Shown here: positions 8,866 to 17,073 of the stretch, piece by piece | How positions within the stretch are numbered: the stretch's first letter is position 1 | Layout: each line of letters starts with the position of its first letter | Source: Neoroseomonas terrae | GTDB taxonomy: Bacteria; Pseudomonadota; Alphaproteobacteria; Acetobacterales; Acetobacteraceae | NCBI RefSeq assembly: GCF_018129025.1 | Contig: NZ_JAAEDI010000018.1 | Location: 78,615 to 142,614, forward strand | Direction of reading: 5' to 3' | Length of the DNA stretch: 64,000 bases | The notes under the pieces: model-generated | The model's input: only the letters and a program-made list of their open reading frames with translations | Databases searched by the model: none | Told to the model about the DNA's origin: nothing | Translations under genes and position numbers: made by a program

Positions 8866-9525
8866 GTGAGAGTTCAGGGCTACGAGAAGACCTTCGCGAT
8901 GGACCAGGGCGCGACACTGGGGAACGACCAGGAGTTCCATGCCCTGTTCAACGCGCCCCTCACAGACGGCAAGCGGCAGGGCATCTGCTGCGGCCTGTCG
9001 ATGGTCTGGGTGGCGCGGCGCATCATGTTCCACGACGAGACGCCCGATCAGCGCAAGGCGGCGCTGGTGAGCCAGGGCGGCTTCCGCTTCGGGGGCCGCA
9101 GCCAGGACATCATGATGGCGAGCGACGGCGACGGCACTACCGAGGAAACCTACAAGGGTTGGTTCGGGCCTGCGCTCGAAACCTATGTATTGCGGATCAT
9201 CGGCGGCACGGTGATCGACAACCCGCGGCCTGCCTCGCTCGATGTCCTAGTCAGTGGAGCCACCACGACAGGCGCATACTGCCTCTACAACATCGGCATA
9301 AAGACGTCCAAGGGCAACGCCGCCCACATGATCGCCTCGTACTGCTCGCACGGCACTTTCGGACTTGGATTCAACCGGAGTGTCTATTTCTACGACCCGA
9401 ACATGGGCGAGTACCGCATCGGTACCGACGACGTCGTCCCCTTCCTGCGGGCGTTCAGGAGGTCGTACGAAGATGAGTTCCTTGGCCTGAACGATTTCGA
9501 CCAGTTCCAGGTCGAGCGCGGCTGA
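8866..9525 (+). CDS. C58 (YopT/AvrPphB-like) cysteine peptidase homologue
   Basis: A 219-residue protein with the landmarks of clan CA family C58 peptidases. QGICCGLSMVW holds the nucleophile (Cys41 fits the GxCxxL pattern, with Cys42 beside it), His154 sits in AAHMIASY, and YFYDPNMGEYRI supplies Asp177. Family members such as YopT and AvrPphB are secreted effectors that cleave host proteins. Here no signal peptide, secretion motif or chaperone gene is seen, so toxin, effector or housekeeping roles all remain open. The start is GTG 8866 with GGGAG eight bases upstream; ATG 8899 is an alternative but leaves less sequence before the domain. It appears to be a single-gene unit with its own promoter. 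Confidence 0.7.
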   Translation: MRVQGYEKTFAMDQGATLGNDQEFHALFNAPLTDGKRQGICCGLSMVWVARRIMFHDETPDQRKAALVSQGGFRFGGRSQDIMMASDGDGTTEETYKGWFGPALETYVLRIIGGTVIDNPRPASLDVLVSGATTTGAYCLYNIGIKTSKGNAAHMIASYCSHGTFGLGFNRSVYFYDPNMGEYRIGTDDVVPFLRAFRRSYEDEFLGLNDFDQFQVERG

Positions 9526-9597
9526 ACCGCCGTCCCACACTTGCCCGGATCGCCGGGCTCGTGTCGCATGGTGTGAGTTGATCAAGGAACCCACGCC

Positions 9598-10065
9598 ATG
9601 TCCGACCAGACCCCCGAACAGCGCCTCGCCGCGCTCGGGCTGACCCTGCCGCCGGTGCCCAAGCCGGCCGGCACCTACGTGCCCTATCGCGTCGAGGGCA
9701 ACATCCTCTGGACCTCCGGACAGGGACCGCGCGTGACCAGCGGCCCGCGCCCGCGCGGCAAGGTGCCGAGCGAACTAAGCGTCGAGGACGCCTATGCCAG
9801 CGCCCGGCTGGTCGGCCTCGGCCTGCTGGCGGCCGCGGCCGAAGGAGCCGGCGGCCTGTCGAAGCTGAAGGCGATCAAGGTGCTCGGCATGGTGAATGCC
9901 GACCCGGATTTCGAGGAGCATCCGAGTGTGATCAACGGCTGCTCCGACCTGTTCGTCGCGGTGCTTGGCGAGAACGGCAAGCATGCGCGCTCGGCGGTCG
10001 GCTTCGCGTCCCTGCCGAGCCGCATCCCCGTCGAGATCGAAGCGATCTTCCGCATTCTCGACTGA
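9598..10065 (+). CDS. RidA family protein (YjgF/YER057c/UK114)
   Basis: A 155-residue RidA-fold protein of the subgroup with an extended N-terminus (about 25 residues before GTYVPYRVEGNILWTSGQ). Archetypal RidA hydrolyses reactive 2-aminoacrylate and related imines in the cytoplasm, but many subgroup members lack that activity. The segment KVLGMVNADPDFEEHPSVING and the C-terminal GFASLPSRIPVEIEAIFRI match the family well, including the late arginine. The ATG at 9598 closes a short intergenic gap after the C58 gene. Function in this subgroup is not established. Confidence 0.85.
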   Translation: MSDQTPEQRLAALGLTLPPVPKPAGTYVPYRVEGNILWTSGQGPRVTSGPRPRGKVPSELSVEDAYASARLVGLGLLAAAAEGAGGLSKLKAIKVLGMVNADPDFEEHPSVINGCSDLFVAVLGENGKHARSAVGFASLPSRIPVEIEAIFRILD

Positions 10066-10187
10066 GCGGCGCCGCCGGAGCGCGTTAGGGGTCGCTGTCT
10101 GGTGCCACCGTGCGACGGCGGTGGCGCTGCGCTCTGGACGCGGTGCCATGCGACGCGGGCATGGACGCCCCGGCAAGAGAGCGGATG

Positions 10188-10221
10188 TATGTCAGCAATA
10201 CTGACATAATATCATGACATG
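10188..10221. promoter_or_regulatory. Operator-like inverted repeat upstream of the LysE gene
   Basis: TATGTCAG (10188-10195) and CTGACATA (10201-10208) form a perfect eight-base inverted repeat around CAATA. A further TGACAT follows at 10215-10220, one helical turn and a bit downstream. The patch is AT-rich and lies immediately before the LysE coding sequence. That is how a dimeric repressor or activator site (GntR, MarR or TetR type) would look. The regulator is not encoded next to it. Confidence 0.45.
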
Positions 10222-10251
10222 TAAACGCTCCTTCCGCTGTTCGGCTTCGCC

Positions 10252-10806
10252 GTGGCCGCCTCCGTCACGCCCGGGCCGAACGTGCTGATGGTCGCGGCGG
10301 CGGCGGCCAATCACGGCATCCGGGCAACACTGCCGCACCAGTTCGGCATCGCCATCGGCTTCGCGGCGATGCTGATCGTGGTCGGGTTGGGACTCGCCGG
10401 CCCCTTCGCCAGCTGGCCTCTGCTGCATGCGGTGATGAAGTGGGCCGGCGGTACCTGGCTACTGGTCCTGGCCTGGAAAATCGCGCGTTCCGGGGCGCCG
10501 GGCGACGGGCCACCCCGCCCGCCGCTCAGCTTCGTCGGCGCGGCGCTGTTCCAATGGGTGAACCCCAAGGCGTGGTTCATCGCCCTCGCCGCCATCCCGG
10601 CCTTCACGACGCCGGCCGGCGACACTTTCGCGGAATCGCTCCGCATCGCCGTCGTCTTCGCCGCGGTCTGCCTGCCCTGCACGCTGGCCTGGGCGGGCCT
10701 CGGCGCCGGTGCTTCGCGCATCCTGCGCACCCCCCGCGCCCTGCGCGCCTTCAACGTCGCCATGGCGCTGCTGATGGTGGGCTCGCTCGTTCCGGCTTTC
10801 CTGTGA
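10252..10806 (+). CDS. LysE/RhtB family exporter, probably with damaged start
   Basis: An inner-membrane amino-acid/metabolite exporter of the LysE superfamily. It keeps the signature SVTPGPN near its start and about five hydrophobic helices over 184 residues. From GTG 10252 the protein lacks roughly ten residues of helix 1. Reading back in frame gives TLLPLFGFAVAAS, preceded by ATG (10219-10221) and then a TAA stop (10222-10224). The natural start codon is thus immediately followed by a stop. Either translation begins at the GTG, or at a non-standard codon in between, or the gene is newly inactivated. The remaining frame is intact to its stop. Confidence 0.65.
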   Translation: MAASVTPGPNVLMVAAAAANHGIRATLPHQFGIAIGFAAMLIVVGLGLAGPFASWPLLHAVMKWAGGTWLLVLAWKIARSGAPGDGPPRPPLSFVGAALFQWVNPKAWFIALAAIPAFTTPAGDTFAESLRIAVVFAAVCLPCTLAWAGLGAGASRILRTPRALRAFNVAMALLMVGSLVPAFL

Positions 10807-11100
10807 CGCACGGCACGGCACGCTGAACGGTTTCATCCCTTGTCACAGTCCGTCGCTGGACCCCGCTGGCCTGCCTCCCTACCCTCCGGCGCCTGACACC
10901 GACGGCCCCGTCGCGTGCCCTTCGGCCCGAGGCGCCGCCTCCGGCCGGGAGCGTGCGACGCGACCCCGCCCGGACCGTCGGCCGCCGCCAGCGCGCGGCA
11001 CGAGGCCAAGCCTGCCGAAGCGGGCACCGGCGCCTGAGGCGCCACTGACGCTACCGGCGGTCGAAGGATTCGACCGCCGCCCCGAGGAGAGGAGACCGCC

Positions 11101-13212
11101 GTGCGCCGCCTGACCCTTGCCTTCCTGCTCACCGCCTCGACCGCCTTGGCGACGGAATTGCCGGTACGCAGCGTCACGCTGTCTTCCGCCGGCCTGGCGC
11201 AGATCGAGCGCGCGGGGGAAGTCCCGGCCGATGGCGACGTCACCTTCCGCGCCCGCACCGACGATGTGGACGACCTGCTGCGCAGCCTGATCGTGGTGGA
11301 CACGGCCGGCACGGTGGAGGGCCTGCGCCTGCCCGCGCGCGACCTGACCGACGAGGCATTCCGCGGTCTGCCGCTGCGCGCCGAGGATTTCGACAGCCGC
11401 GCCCGGCTGCTCGCCGCGCTGCGAGGCCAGGAAGCCCAGGCCGGCGATGCGCGTGGCCGCATCGCCGATGCGGCGGAGGTCGAGCCGGTGCAGGGCGCAC
11501 CGGGCGGCCTGCGCCTGACGCTCATCACCCAGCGCGGCCTCGTCACCGTGATGCTGCGGGAGGGCGACGAGGTGCGCCTGCTCGATGAGGGCCTGGCCGC
11601 CCGCGTCGCCCGTGCCGCCGAATCGCTGGCCGCGGCCCGTTCGGCCGACGAACGCCGCATCGACATCCGCCTGCGCGCCGACCGCGCGCGCCAGGTGGCT
11701 GTCCTCTATGTCGCCGGTGCGCCGCTGTGGAAGCCGTCCTACCGCCTGCTGGTGCCACCGATGGGTGCGAACGCGCCGAGCCCCGCCGCTCCGACGGCAC
11801 CGACCCCCGCGGCCCCGCCGCCGACGCCGGCGGTCGGGCCGATGGCGCGCCTGCAGGGCTGGGCGGTGGTGGAGAACGCCTCGGGCAGCGACTGGGACCG
11901 CATCCGCCTCGCGCTCGTCTCGGGTGAAGCCGCCGCCTTCCGCCAGCGCATCTACGACCCGATCACCGTGCCACGGCCGGAACTGCCGGTTCGCGTCCCG
12001 GGCGCCATCCAGGTGCGGCCGGATACGGGCGGCAGGCCGATCCCGCTACCGGCACCAGCGCCGGCCGCGGCCATGGGCGGCCGCGCGTTCGAGGCGGCCG
12101 CGCCGCAGATGGCCCGTCGCGCCGCCGCGCCCGATGCCCCGGTCGGCGCCGGCATCGCCGACGCCGCGACGTCCGCTGCCGGCGCCAGCGCCGAATCCTC
12201 CGCCGGCCGCGTCGCCTTCGTGCTGGCCGAACCGGTCACCATCCGCAGCGGCGAGACGGCGAACGTCCCCTTCCTCGACGTCCGCCTGCCGGCCGAGCGC
12301 GTCTGGTGGATCCAGGACCTCAGCGCCCGCTCGCCGCTCCAGGCGGTGCGGATCCGCAACACCTCCCAGCACACGCTGCCGGACGGCCTCGCGACCGTGT
12401 ATGGCGCGGAGGGTCCGGAAGCCGGTGTGTTCCTCGGCGACGCCGAGATCCGCGCCATGCCGGCCGGCGACGGCCGCATCCTCGCCTTCGGCCGGGACCG
12501 CGACGTCCAGGTGAACCAGACGAGCAGCACCGCCGACCGCGTCGCCCGCATCGCGCTGCGCCGCGGCTTCGTCAGCGTCGAGACAATCCGCACCGAGCAG
12601 ACCTCGATCGCCATCGACCCGCGCGGCGCGCGCGGTCCGGTCGTGATCGACATGCCGCAGCGCCCAGGTGCGACGCCGCGCTTCACCGTCGTCTCCCAGG
12701 GCGATTTCGGCCTGCGGCACGAAGCGATGCTCGAAGGCGGGCCGCAGACGATCAACCTCGCCTATGAACGCACCATGACCCAGTCGATCCCGTTCTGGGA
12801 CGCGGGGCTGGGCGAGCCGGTCCTGCTGCGCTGGCAGAATTTCGACCTCGAGCAGAATTTGCGCCGCCTGCCCGGCGGCCCCGGCACGATGGAACGGCTG
12901 CAGGAGATCCTCTCCCGCACGCCGGCTGATGGGCCGGGCCGCGCCGACCTCGCCGCGGTCGTCGAGACGATGGGCGAACTCCGCCGCTTGCTCGACGATG
13001 CCCGGATGAAGCAGCGCGCCTACCGCACGGCCGACCAGACGCTCCAGCGCGCCCGCCAGGCCGCCGAGGACCGCACCGGCGCCGAGTTGCAGGAAGCCCG
13101 GCGCCGGCTGAACACGGCAAGCCGCGAGGCGGACCAGGCCGGCACGGCCGCGGATCAGGCTTGGGAGGCCTGGCAGCGGGCGGTGATCGCGCTGATGCAG
13201 CGCGGGAGCTGA
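11101..13212 (+). CDS. DUF4139 domain-containing protein
   Basis: A secreted or envelope protein of 703 residues with a short signal peptide (first 18 residues, ending STALA). The N-terminal domain and the later DUF4139 region resemble mucoidy-inhibitor-A-like proteins. A proline/alanine-rich linker at about 220-245 and a second low-complexity stretch near 310-370 separate the parts. The last 80 residues form a predicted coiled coil. Translation starts at GTG 11101, with GGAGAGGAGA just upstream. Its biochemical role is not known. It may be cotranscribed with the OmpA-like gene 48 bases downstream. Confidence 0.8.
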   Translation: MRRLTLAFLLTASTALATELPVRSVTLSSAGLAQIERAGEVPADGDVTFRARTDDVDDLLRSLIVVDTAGTVEGLRLPARDLTDEAFRGLPLRAEDFDSRARLLAALRGQEAQAGDARGRIADAAEVEPVQGAPGGLRLTLITQRGLVTVMLREGDEVRLLDEGLAARVARAAESLAAARSADERRIDIRLRADRARQVAVLYVAGAPLWKPSYRLLVPPMGANAPSPAAPTAPTPAAPPPTPAVGPMARLQGWAVVENASGSDWDRIRLALVSGEAAAFRQRIYDPITVPRPELPVRVPGAIQVRPDTGGRPIPLPAPAPAAAMGGRAFEAAAPQMARRAAAPDAPVGAGIADAATSAAGASAESSAGRVAFVLAEPVTIRSGETANVPFLDVRLPAERVWWIQDLSARSPLQAVRIRNTSQHTLPDGLATVYGAEGPEAGVFLGDAEIRAMPAGDGRILAFGRDRDVQVNQTSSTADRVARIALRRGFVSVETIRTEQTSIAIDPRGARGPVVIDMPQRPGATPRFTVVSQGDFGLRHEAMLEGGPQTINLAYERTMTQSIPFWDAGLGEPVLLRWQNFDLEQNLRRLPGGPGTMERLQEILSRTPADGPGRADLAAVVETMGELRRLLDDARMKQRAYRTADQTLQRARQAAEDRTGAELQEARRRLNTASREADQAGTAADQAWEAWQRAVIALMQRGS

Positions 13213-13259
13213 AGCGCGACAGAGGGGCCCTCCGCCTCTCTCCGGCGCGGCCGGGAATC

Positions 13260-14144
13260 ATGTATCGTCGGCCCATGCGGATTGGGCCGGCAGTGCTGCT
13301 GGGCGTCCTCGCGCTGGCGCTGCCGGCGCAAGGGCAGGCCGTGCCCGACGGGGCGGTGATGCTGTTCGCGCCCGGCAGTGCCGTGGTGACGCCGGAGGCG
13401 CGGGACGTGGTGCTCGGCTTCCTCCGGCCGCCGCGCCCCGCGGGATTCCGGGGCCATTGCCTGCGCGGCCATGCCGATCACGGGCCTCGGGCTGAGGCGC
13501 TGGCGCTGGCCCGCGTCCGCGCGGTGGCGGCGGTCATGGCGCGGCAGGGGGTGGACCCCGCCGATGTGGCGATCGAGGCGTCGGGGGACCGCATGCCGGC
13601 GCGGCTTGCTCCGGCGGGCCGCGCGGAACCCATGAACGACCGGGTGGAGTTGGCACCCTGCCCCGGCCCGCGGCTGGCCGGCGTGGCGGAGGCCGAGGCG
13701 CGGGCGCTGGATGCGGCCGTGCTGCCCGCCTTCGTGACCGCGCTCGCGCCGCGCGTCGCCCGCGCGCTGGGGTGCTCGGTGCCCGAGATCGCGCGGACCG
13801 CGCTGGAACCGCCGCCGTTCCTCTGCCCGCCCGAGGTGCCGCCCGATGCAGTGCCGGTGCTGACGGTGCTCCGGGTGACGGGGACGCGACGTGTCGCCGC
13901 GGTGCTGGAATGGCCGGCCGGGATTGGCGAGGGCGAGGCAAGGTGGCGCGCCTCGGCAGCGGCCGGGGCGGTGCTGGATCTGTTCGGCCTGCCGGCGGAC
14001 GGGGTGTTGGCGACGCTCGCGGCGGAACCGGGAGCAGCGCGGCGGATGGAGGTGAGCGCCGGCGGCCTGCGCGCAGAGGCGGAGGCTGGGCCGGGACCGC
14101 TGCGGCGGATGCGGGTGGTGCCGGTGGGTGGGGAAGGCCCCTGA
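13260..14144 (+). CDS. OmpA-like periplasmic protein
   Basis: A 294-residue exported protein. After a signal peptide (RIGPAVLLGVLALALPAQGQA) comes an OmpA_C-like region, about residues 35-135, with LRGHADHGPR, alternating LALARVRAV, and a final NDRVELAPCP. This pattern belongs to peptidoglycan-associating domains. The C-terminal half (from about 140) shows no family I recognise, though it contains cysteines that could pair. Two starts are possible: ATG 13260 with GGGAA upstream, or ATG 13275 directly before the signal peptide. It follows DUF4139 closely and may share its transcript. Confidence 0.65.
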   Translation: MYRRPMRIGPAVLLGVLALALPAQGQAVPDGAVMLFAPGSAVVTPEARDVVLGFLRPPRPAGFRGHCLRGHADHGPRAEALALARVRAVAAVMARQGVDPADVAIEASGDRMPARLAPAGRAEPMNDRVELAPCPGPRLAGVAEAEARALDAAVLPAFVTALAPRVARALGCSVPEIARTALEPPPFLCPPEVPPDAVPVLTVLRVTGTRRVAAVLEWPAGIGEGEARWRASAAAGAVLDLFGLPADGVLATLAAEPGAARRMEVSAGGLRAEAEAGPGPLRRMRVVPVGGEGP

Positions 14145-14383
14145 CGGGCCCGGCCCCAGCGCGCCGGATCGATTCCCGCCGCCTTGCGGTCTCGACGGTC
14201 AGCAGGTTGGCGCCGGCCGCCGCCCGCAGCCCCTCTCGACGCCCCGCCTGCGTGACGGGAAGCCCAGGGCGGCCCTCCGGCGCCAGAAGCGGACGGGCTC
14301 GATGGTTTCGCCCACCGGGCGGCATTGGGCGGCCGCGCCGCTGACCATACGCCTCGGATACGGTCACTTACGGCAGGCGACCG

Positions 14384-14974
14384 TCACAGCATCCGCATCA
14401 GCGTCCCGTCCTTGCGGATCGCGTGGTGGAAGACCGCGGCGCCGATATGGGCGACGAGAAGGACCAGGAACAGATAGCCGCCGATGGTGTGCAGCCATTG
14501 CAGCACCTTCGCCATGCCTTCCCAGGTATCCATGAACTTCGGCAGGTCGATGAAGCCCAGATAGGCTGTCTGCCCCTGCAGCGGGAAGCCCCAGGCATTG
14601 GTGGCGAAGAAGCCGAGCAGCGGCTGGATGATCAGCAGCGCATAAAGCATGTGGTGTGTCGCCGTCGCGGCGATGCGCAGGGCGGGCGGCAACTCGGCAG
14701 CCAGCGGCGGTGGCCGGTGCGTCGCCTTCCACAGCAGGCGGAGGACGGCGCAGATGAGGATCGTGAGACCCGCGCTTTCGTGGATGGCGTAGAAGCCCAT
14801 CTTGTAGGCGCCGTCGGCATCGCCGGTGATGAACTTGATGACGAACCCGGTCGGCAGGGCGATGGCGATGAGGATGACGGTGACCCAGTGGAACCACTTG
14901 GCGATGGCGCCATACTGCCCGTCGGGATGCGCGGCGTCCTGGCCAGGCAGCGCAGTGGTGTGCGTCGCGTCCAT
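14384..14974 (-). CDS. Cytochrome b561 family protein
   Basis: A 196-residue inner-membrane di-haem cytochrome b of the prokaryotic b561 (YodB/CybB) type, which passes electrons between quinol and periplasmic acceptors such as superoxide. Four hydrophobic helices are visible. Candidate haem ligands are His29 (KWFHWV), His65 (AIHESAG), His162 (WLHTIGG) and His176 (VAHIGA), with His107/108 also available. ATG 14974 is the only start that leaves a sensible short cytoplasmic head. The gene stands alone on the minus strand, divergent from the DUF429 gene. Confidence 0.85.
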   Translation of the reverse strand: MDATHTTALPGQDAAHPDGQYGAIAKWFHWVTVILIAIALPTGFVIKFITGDADGAYKMGFYAIHESAGLTILICAVLRLLWKATHRPPPLAAELPPALRIAATATHHMLYALLIIQPLLGFFATNAWGFPLQGQTAYLGFIDLPKFMDTWEGMAKVLQWLHTIGGYLFLVLLVAHIGAAVFHHAIRKDGTLMRML

Positions 14975-15031
14975 CCTGCGTCTCCGTCGGGGTCGGCACC
15001 GCAGCGTATCGCAGGCAAGGGCGTGGTGGGA

Positions 15032-15955
15032 ATGATCGCGGCCCATGCGGATTGGAGCACCGATCCACGCAAGCGCTGGGTGAGCATCGCACGGCGGGGT
15101 TCACGCGGCTGGCGGGCGGAGGAACCGGTGCCGGTCGGCGATCCGGCAGCCCTCGTCGCCGCGCTGCTGGCGGAAGGCGTGCCAGTCGCGATGGGGCTCG
15201 ACCTGCCGCTCGGCGTGCCGCGCGGCTTCGCCGAGGGCCGCCGCGAGGCGGGTTTCATCGACTTCCTGCGCGGGCGGGCGGGCGATGGCGGATTCTTCAC
15301 CGTGGCGGCAACGCTGGATGAGGTCTCGCGCGGGCGGCCCTTCTATCCGGCCCGGGGCGTGAAGGGGATGACGCGCGCCGCGCATGCCGAAGCGCTGGGG
15401 CTGGGGGATGCGCGGGGACTGTCGCGCTGGTGCGACCGGGCGACAGCCGAACGCCCCGCCGGGGCGCCCGTGTTCTGGACGCTCGGCGCGAACCAGTCCG
15501 GCAAGGCGGCGATCGCGGCCTGGCGCGATTGGCTGGCGCCGCGGCTAGCGGCCGGTGCGCCCTATGCGGTCTGGCCGTTCGCCGGCGCGCTGCATGGGCT
15601 GCTGGCGCCGGGGCGCGCCGTGCTGGCCGAGGTCTATCCGGCCGAGGCGCTGCGGCATTGCGGGCTGGTGCTGCGCGGGTCGAAGCGCGTCCGGGCGGAT
15701 CGGGCAGCCATCGGAGAGGCGCTCCTGGCCGCGATGGCGCTGCGGGGCGTCACGCCCGCCCCCGCGCTGCGCGATGCGGCACGGGACGGCTTCGGCGCGG
15801 ATGCGGCGGGCGAGGACCGTTTCGATTCGGTGATCGGGCTGCTCGGGCTGATCGGCGTGCTGGACGGCGCGCGTCCGGACTTCGTCCCGGACGACCCGGC
15901 TATCCACGCCTGGGAGGGTTGGGTGCTCGGCCAGACCGCGCTTCCGCGGGGGTGA
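15032..15955 (+). CDS. DUF429 domain-containing protein
   Basis: A 307-residue cytoplasmic protein matching DUF429, a family with a predicted RNase H-like fold but no proven reaction. The opening AAHADWSTDPRKRW, the GLDLPLGVPRGFA segment near 55-67 and the C-terminal EDRFDSVIGLLGL with conserved acids fit the family. ATG 15032 is chosen because GGTGGGA lies upstream and Asp7 of the first strand is then near the N-terminus. It is followed 49 bases later by a metallophosphoesterase on the same strand. Confidence 0.7.
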   Translation: MIAAHADWSTDPRKRWVSIARRGSRGWRAEEPVPVGDPAALVAALLAEGVPVAMGLDLPLGVPRGFAEGRREAGFIDFLRGRAGDGGFFTVAATLDEVSRGRPFYPARGVKGMTRAAHAEALGLGDARGLSRWCDRATAERPAGAPVFWTLGANQSGKAAIAAWRDWLAPRLAAGAPYAVWPFAGALHGLLAPGRAVLAEVYPAEALRHCGLVLRGSKRVRADRAAIGEALLAAMALRGVTPAPALRDAARDGFGADAAGEDRFDSVIGLLGLIGVLDGARPDFVPDDPAIHAWEGWVLGQTALPRG

Positions 15956-16004
15956 CGGAGCGGCGCCGAGCGGCGAGACTGCGCGCCGCATCAAGGGGGC
16001 CTGC

Positions 16005-16763
16005 ATGCGACTGGCGGTGATTACGGACATCCACGGCAATGCGGCGGCGCTCGATGCCATGCTGGAGGATGCGGCGTCGCGCGGCCTGCGCGACATCATC
16101 TGCCTCGGCGACATCGCCTCCGGCGCCGGCTGGCCGCGCGAAACCGTGGAGATGCTGCAGGCGACGGGCATCCCGTGCGTGCGCGGCAATCACGACCGCT
16201 GGATCAGCGAGCACGACCCCGAGACGATGGGGAAGCAGGACCGGCTTGCCTATGACGAGTTGTCCGCCGACCAGCGACGCTGGCTGCTGGACCTGCCGCA
16301 GGCGCTGGAACCCGCGCCGGGCGTGCTCGCGGTTCATGGTTCGCCGGGCCAGGACGTACAGAACCTGATCGAGGAAATCGTCGCCGAGCGGCTGCGGCGC
16401 GCGCCCATGGCGGTACTGCGGGAAAGGCTGGGCGAGGCGGGCATGGCGGCGCGCGTCGTGCTGTGCGGCCATAGCCATCGCACCGGCTTGGTGCAGGTGC
16501 CCGGTGGGCCGCTGGTGCTCAATCCGGGCAGCCTCGGCTTGCCCGGCTTCCGCATCAGCCGCGAACCGGCGCATCGGCAGGAAGCCGGATCACCCCATGC
16601 GCGCTATGCCGTCCTGCATCTGGATGGAACGGCGCCGCCCCAGGTCGAGATGCTGGCGATCGCCTATGACTGGGAGGCTGCGGCGAAGCGCGCTGAAGAT
16701 GTCGGCTTCAACGCCGCCTGGCCGCATGTTCTCCGCACCGGGCTCCTGCCCGAAAGTGCCTGA
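16005..16763 (+). CDS. Metallophosphoesterase family protein
   Basis: A 252-residue calcineurin-like phosphoesterase, probably a cytoplasmic phosphodiesterase or phosphatase with two metal ions. All metal-binding blocks are present: Asp8 and His10 (DIHGN), Asp36 (LGDIA), Asn62-His63-Asp64 (GNHDR), His111 (VHGSPG) and His156/His158 (GHSHR). It belongs to the YfcE/UDP-diacylglucosamine-like group by overall shape, but the substrate cannot be assigned. Its stop is two bases from the stop of the convergent small membrane protein gene. Confidence 0.87.
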   Translation: MRLAVITDIHGNAAALDAMLEDAASRGLRDIICLGDIASGAGWPRETVEMLQATGIPCVRGNHDRWISEHDPETMGKQDRLAYDELSADQRRWLLDLPQALEPAPGVLAVHGSPGQDVQNLIEEIVAERLRRAPMAVLRERLGEAGMAARVVLCGHSHRTGLVQVPGGPLVLNPGSLGLPGFRISREPAHRQEAGSPHARYAVLHLDGTAPPQVEMLAIAYDWEAAAKRAEDVGFNAAWPHVLRTGLLPESA

Positions 16764-16765
16764 CG

Positions 16766-16912
16766 TCAGCGGTCCTGGCTGACCACGCCGTTCACGGCGA
16801 GCGTCATTTTGAGCTCAGGACTGTAGGTGTCGTTGTACGACCAGATGCCAGCGCCGATCACGCCGGCCAACACCGCGCTGAGCATGAAATACAGGGCGTC
16901 GCCTTTGATCAT
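16766..16912 (-). CDS. 48-residue membrane peptide
   Basis: A small ORF encodes MIKGDALYFMLSAVLAGVIG followed by a polar 28-residue tail. One hydrophobic helix of about 18 residues would anchor it in the inner membrane. ATG 16912 has AAGGACGAG about ten bases upstream. The frame is open further upstream to 16999, but that extra part is arginine-rich and without protein character. I do not recognise a family. Its tail-to-tail packing with the metallophosphoesterase gene supports it as a real gene. Confidence 0.55.
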   Translation of the reverse strand: MIKGDALYFMLSAVLAGVIGAGIWSYNDTYSPELKMTLAVNGVVSQDR

Positions 16913-17073
16913 GGGGGGCTCGTCCTTCCGCCGCGTTTGTAGCCTGATGACGCGGCCGACGCACGACGGTTTCATGGATTCGCCGTGTTGTTGCCGCAAA
17001 GTTCACCGGGCGCGATGCCTGCGGCTCACACGCCTTCTCCGCAAGGCGGTCCAAGTATTTGTTTGTCCGAGAC

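Noticed and set aside
13534..14367. A 277-codon minus-strand frame over the OmpA-like gene
   Set aside because: Almost entirely Pro, Arg and Ala; antisense shadow.
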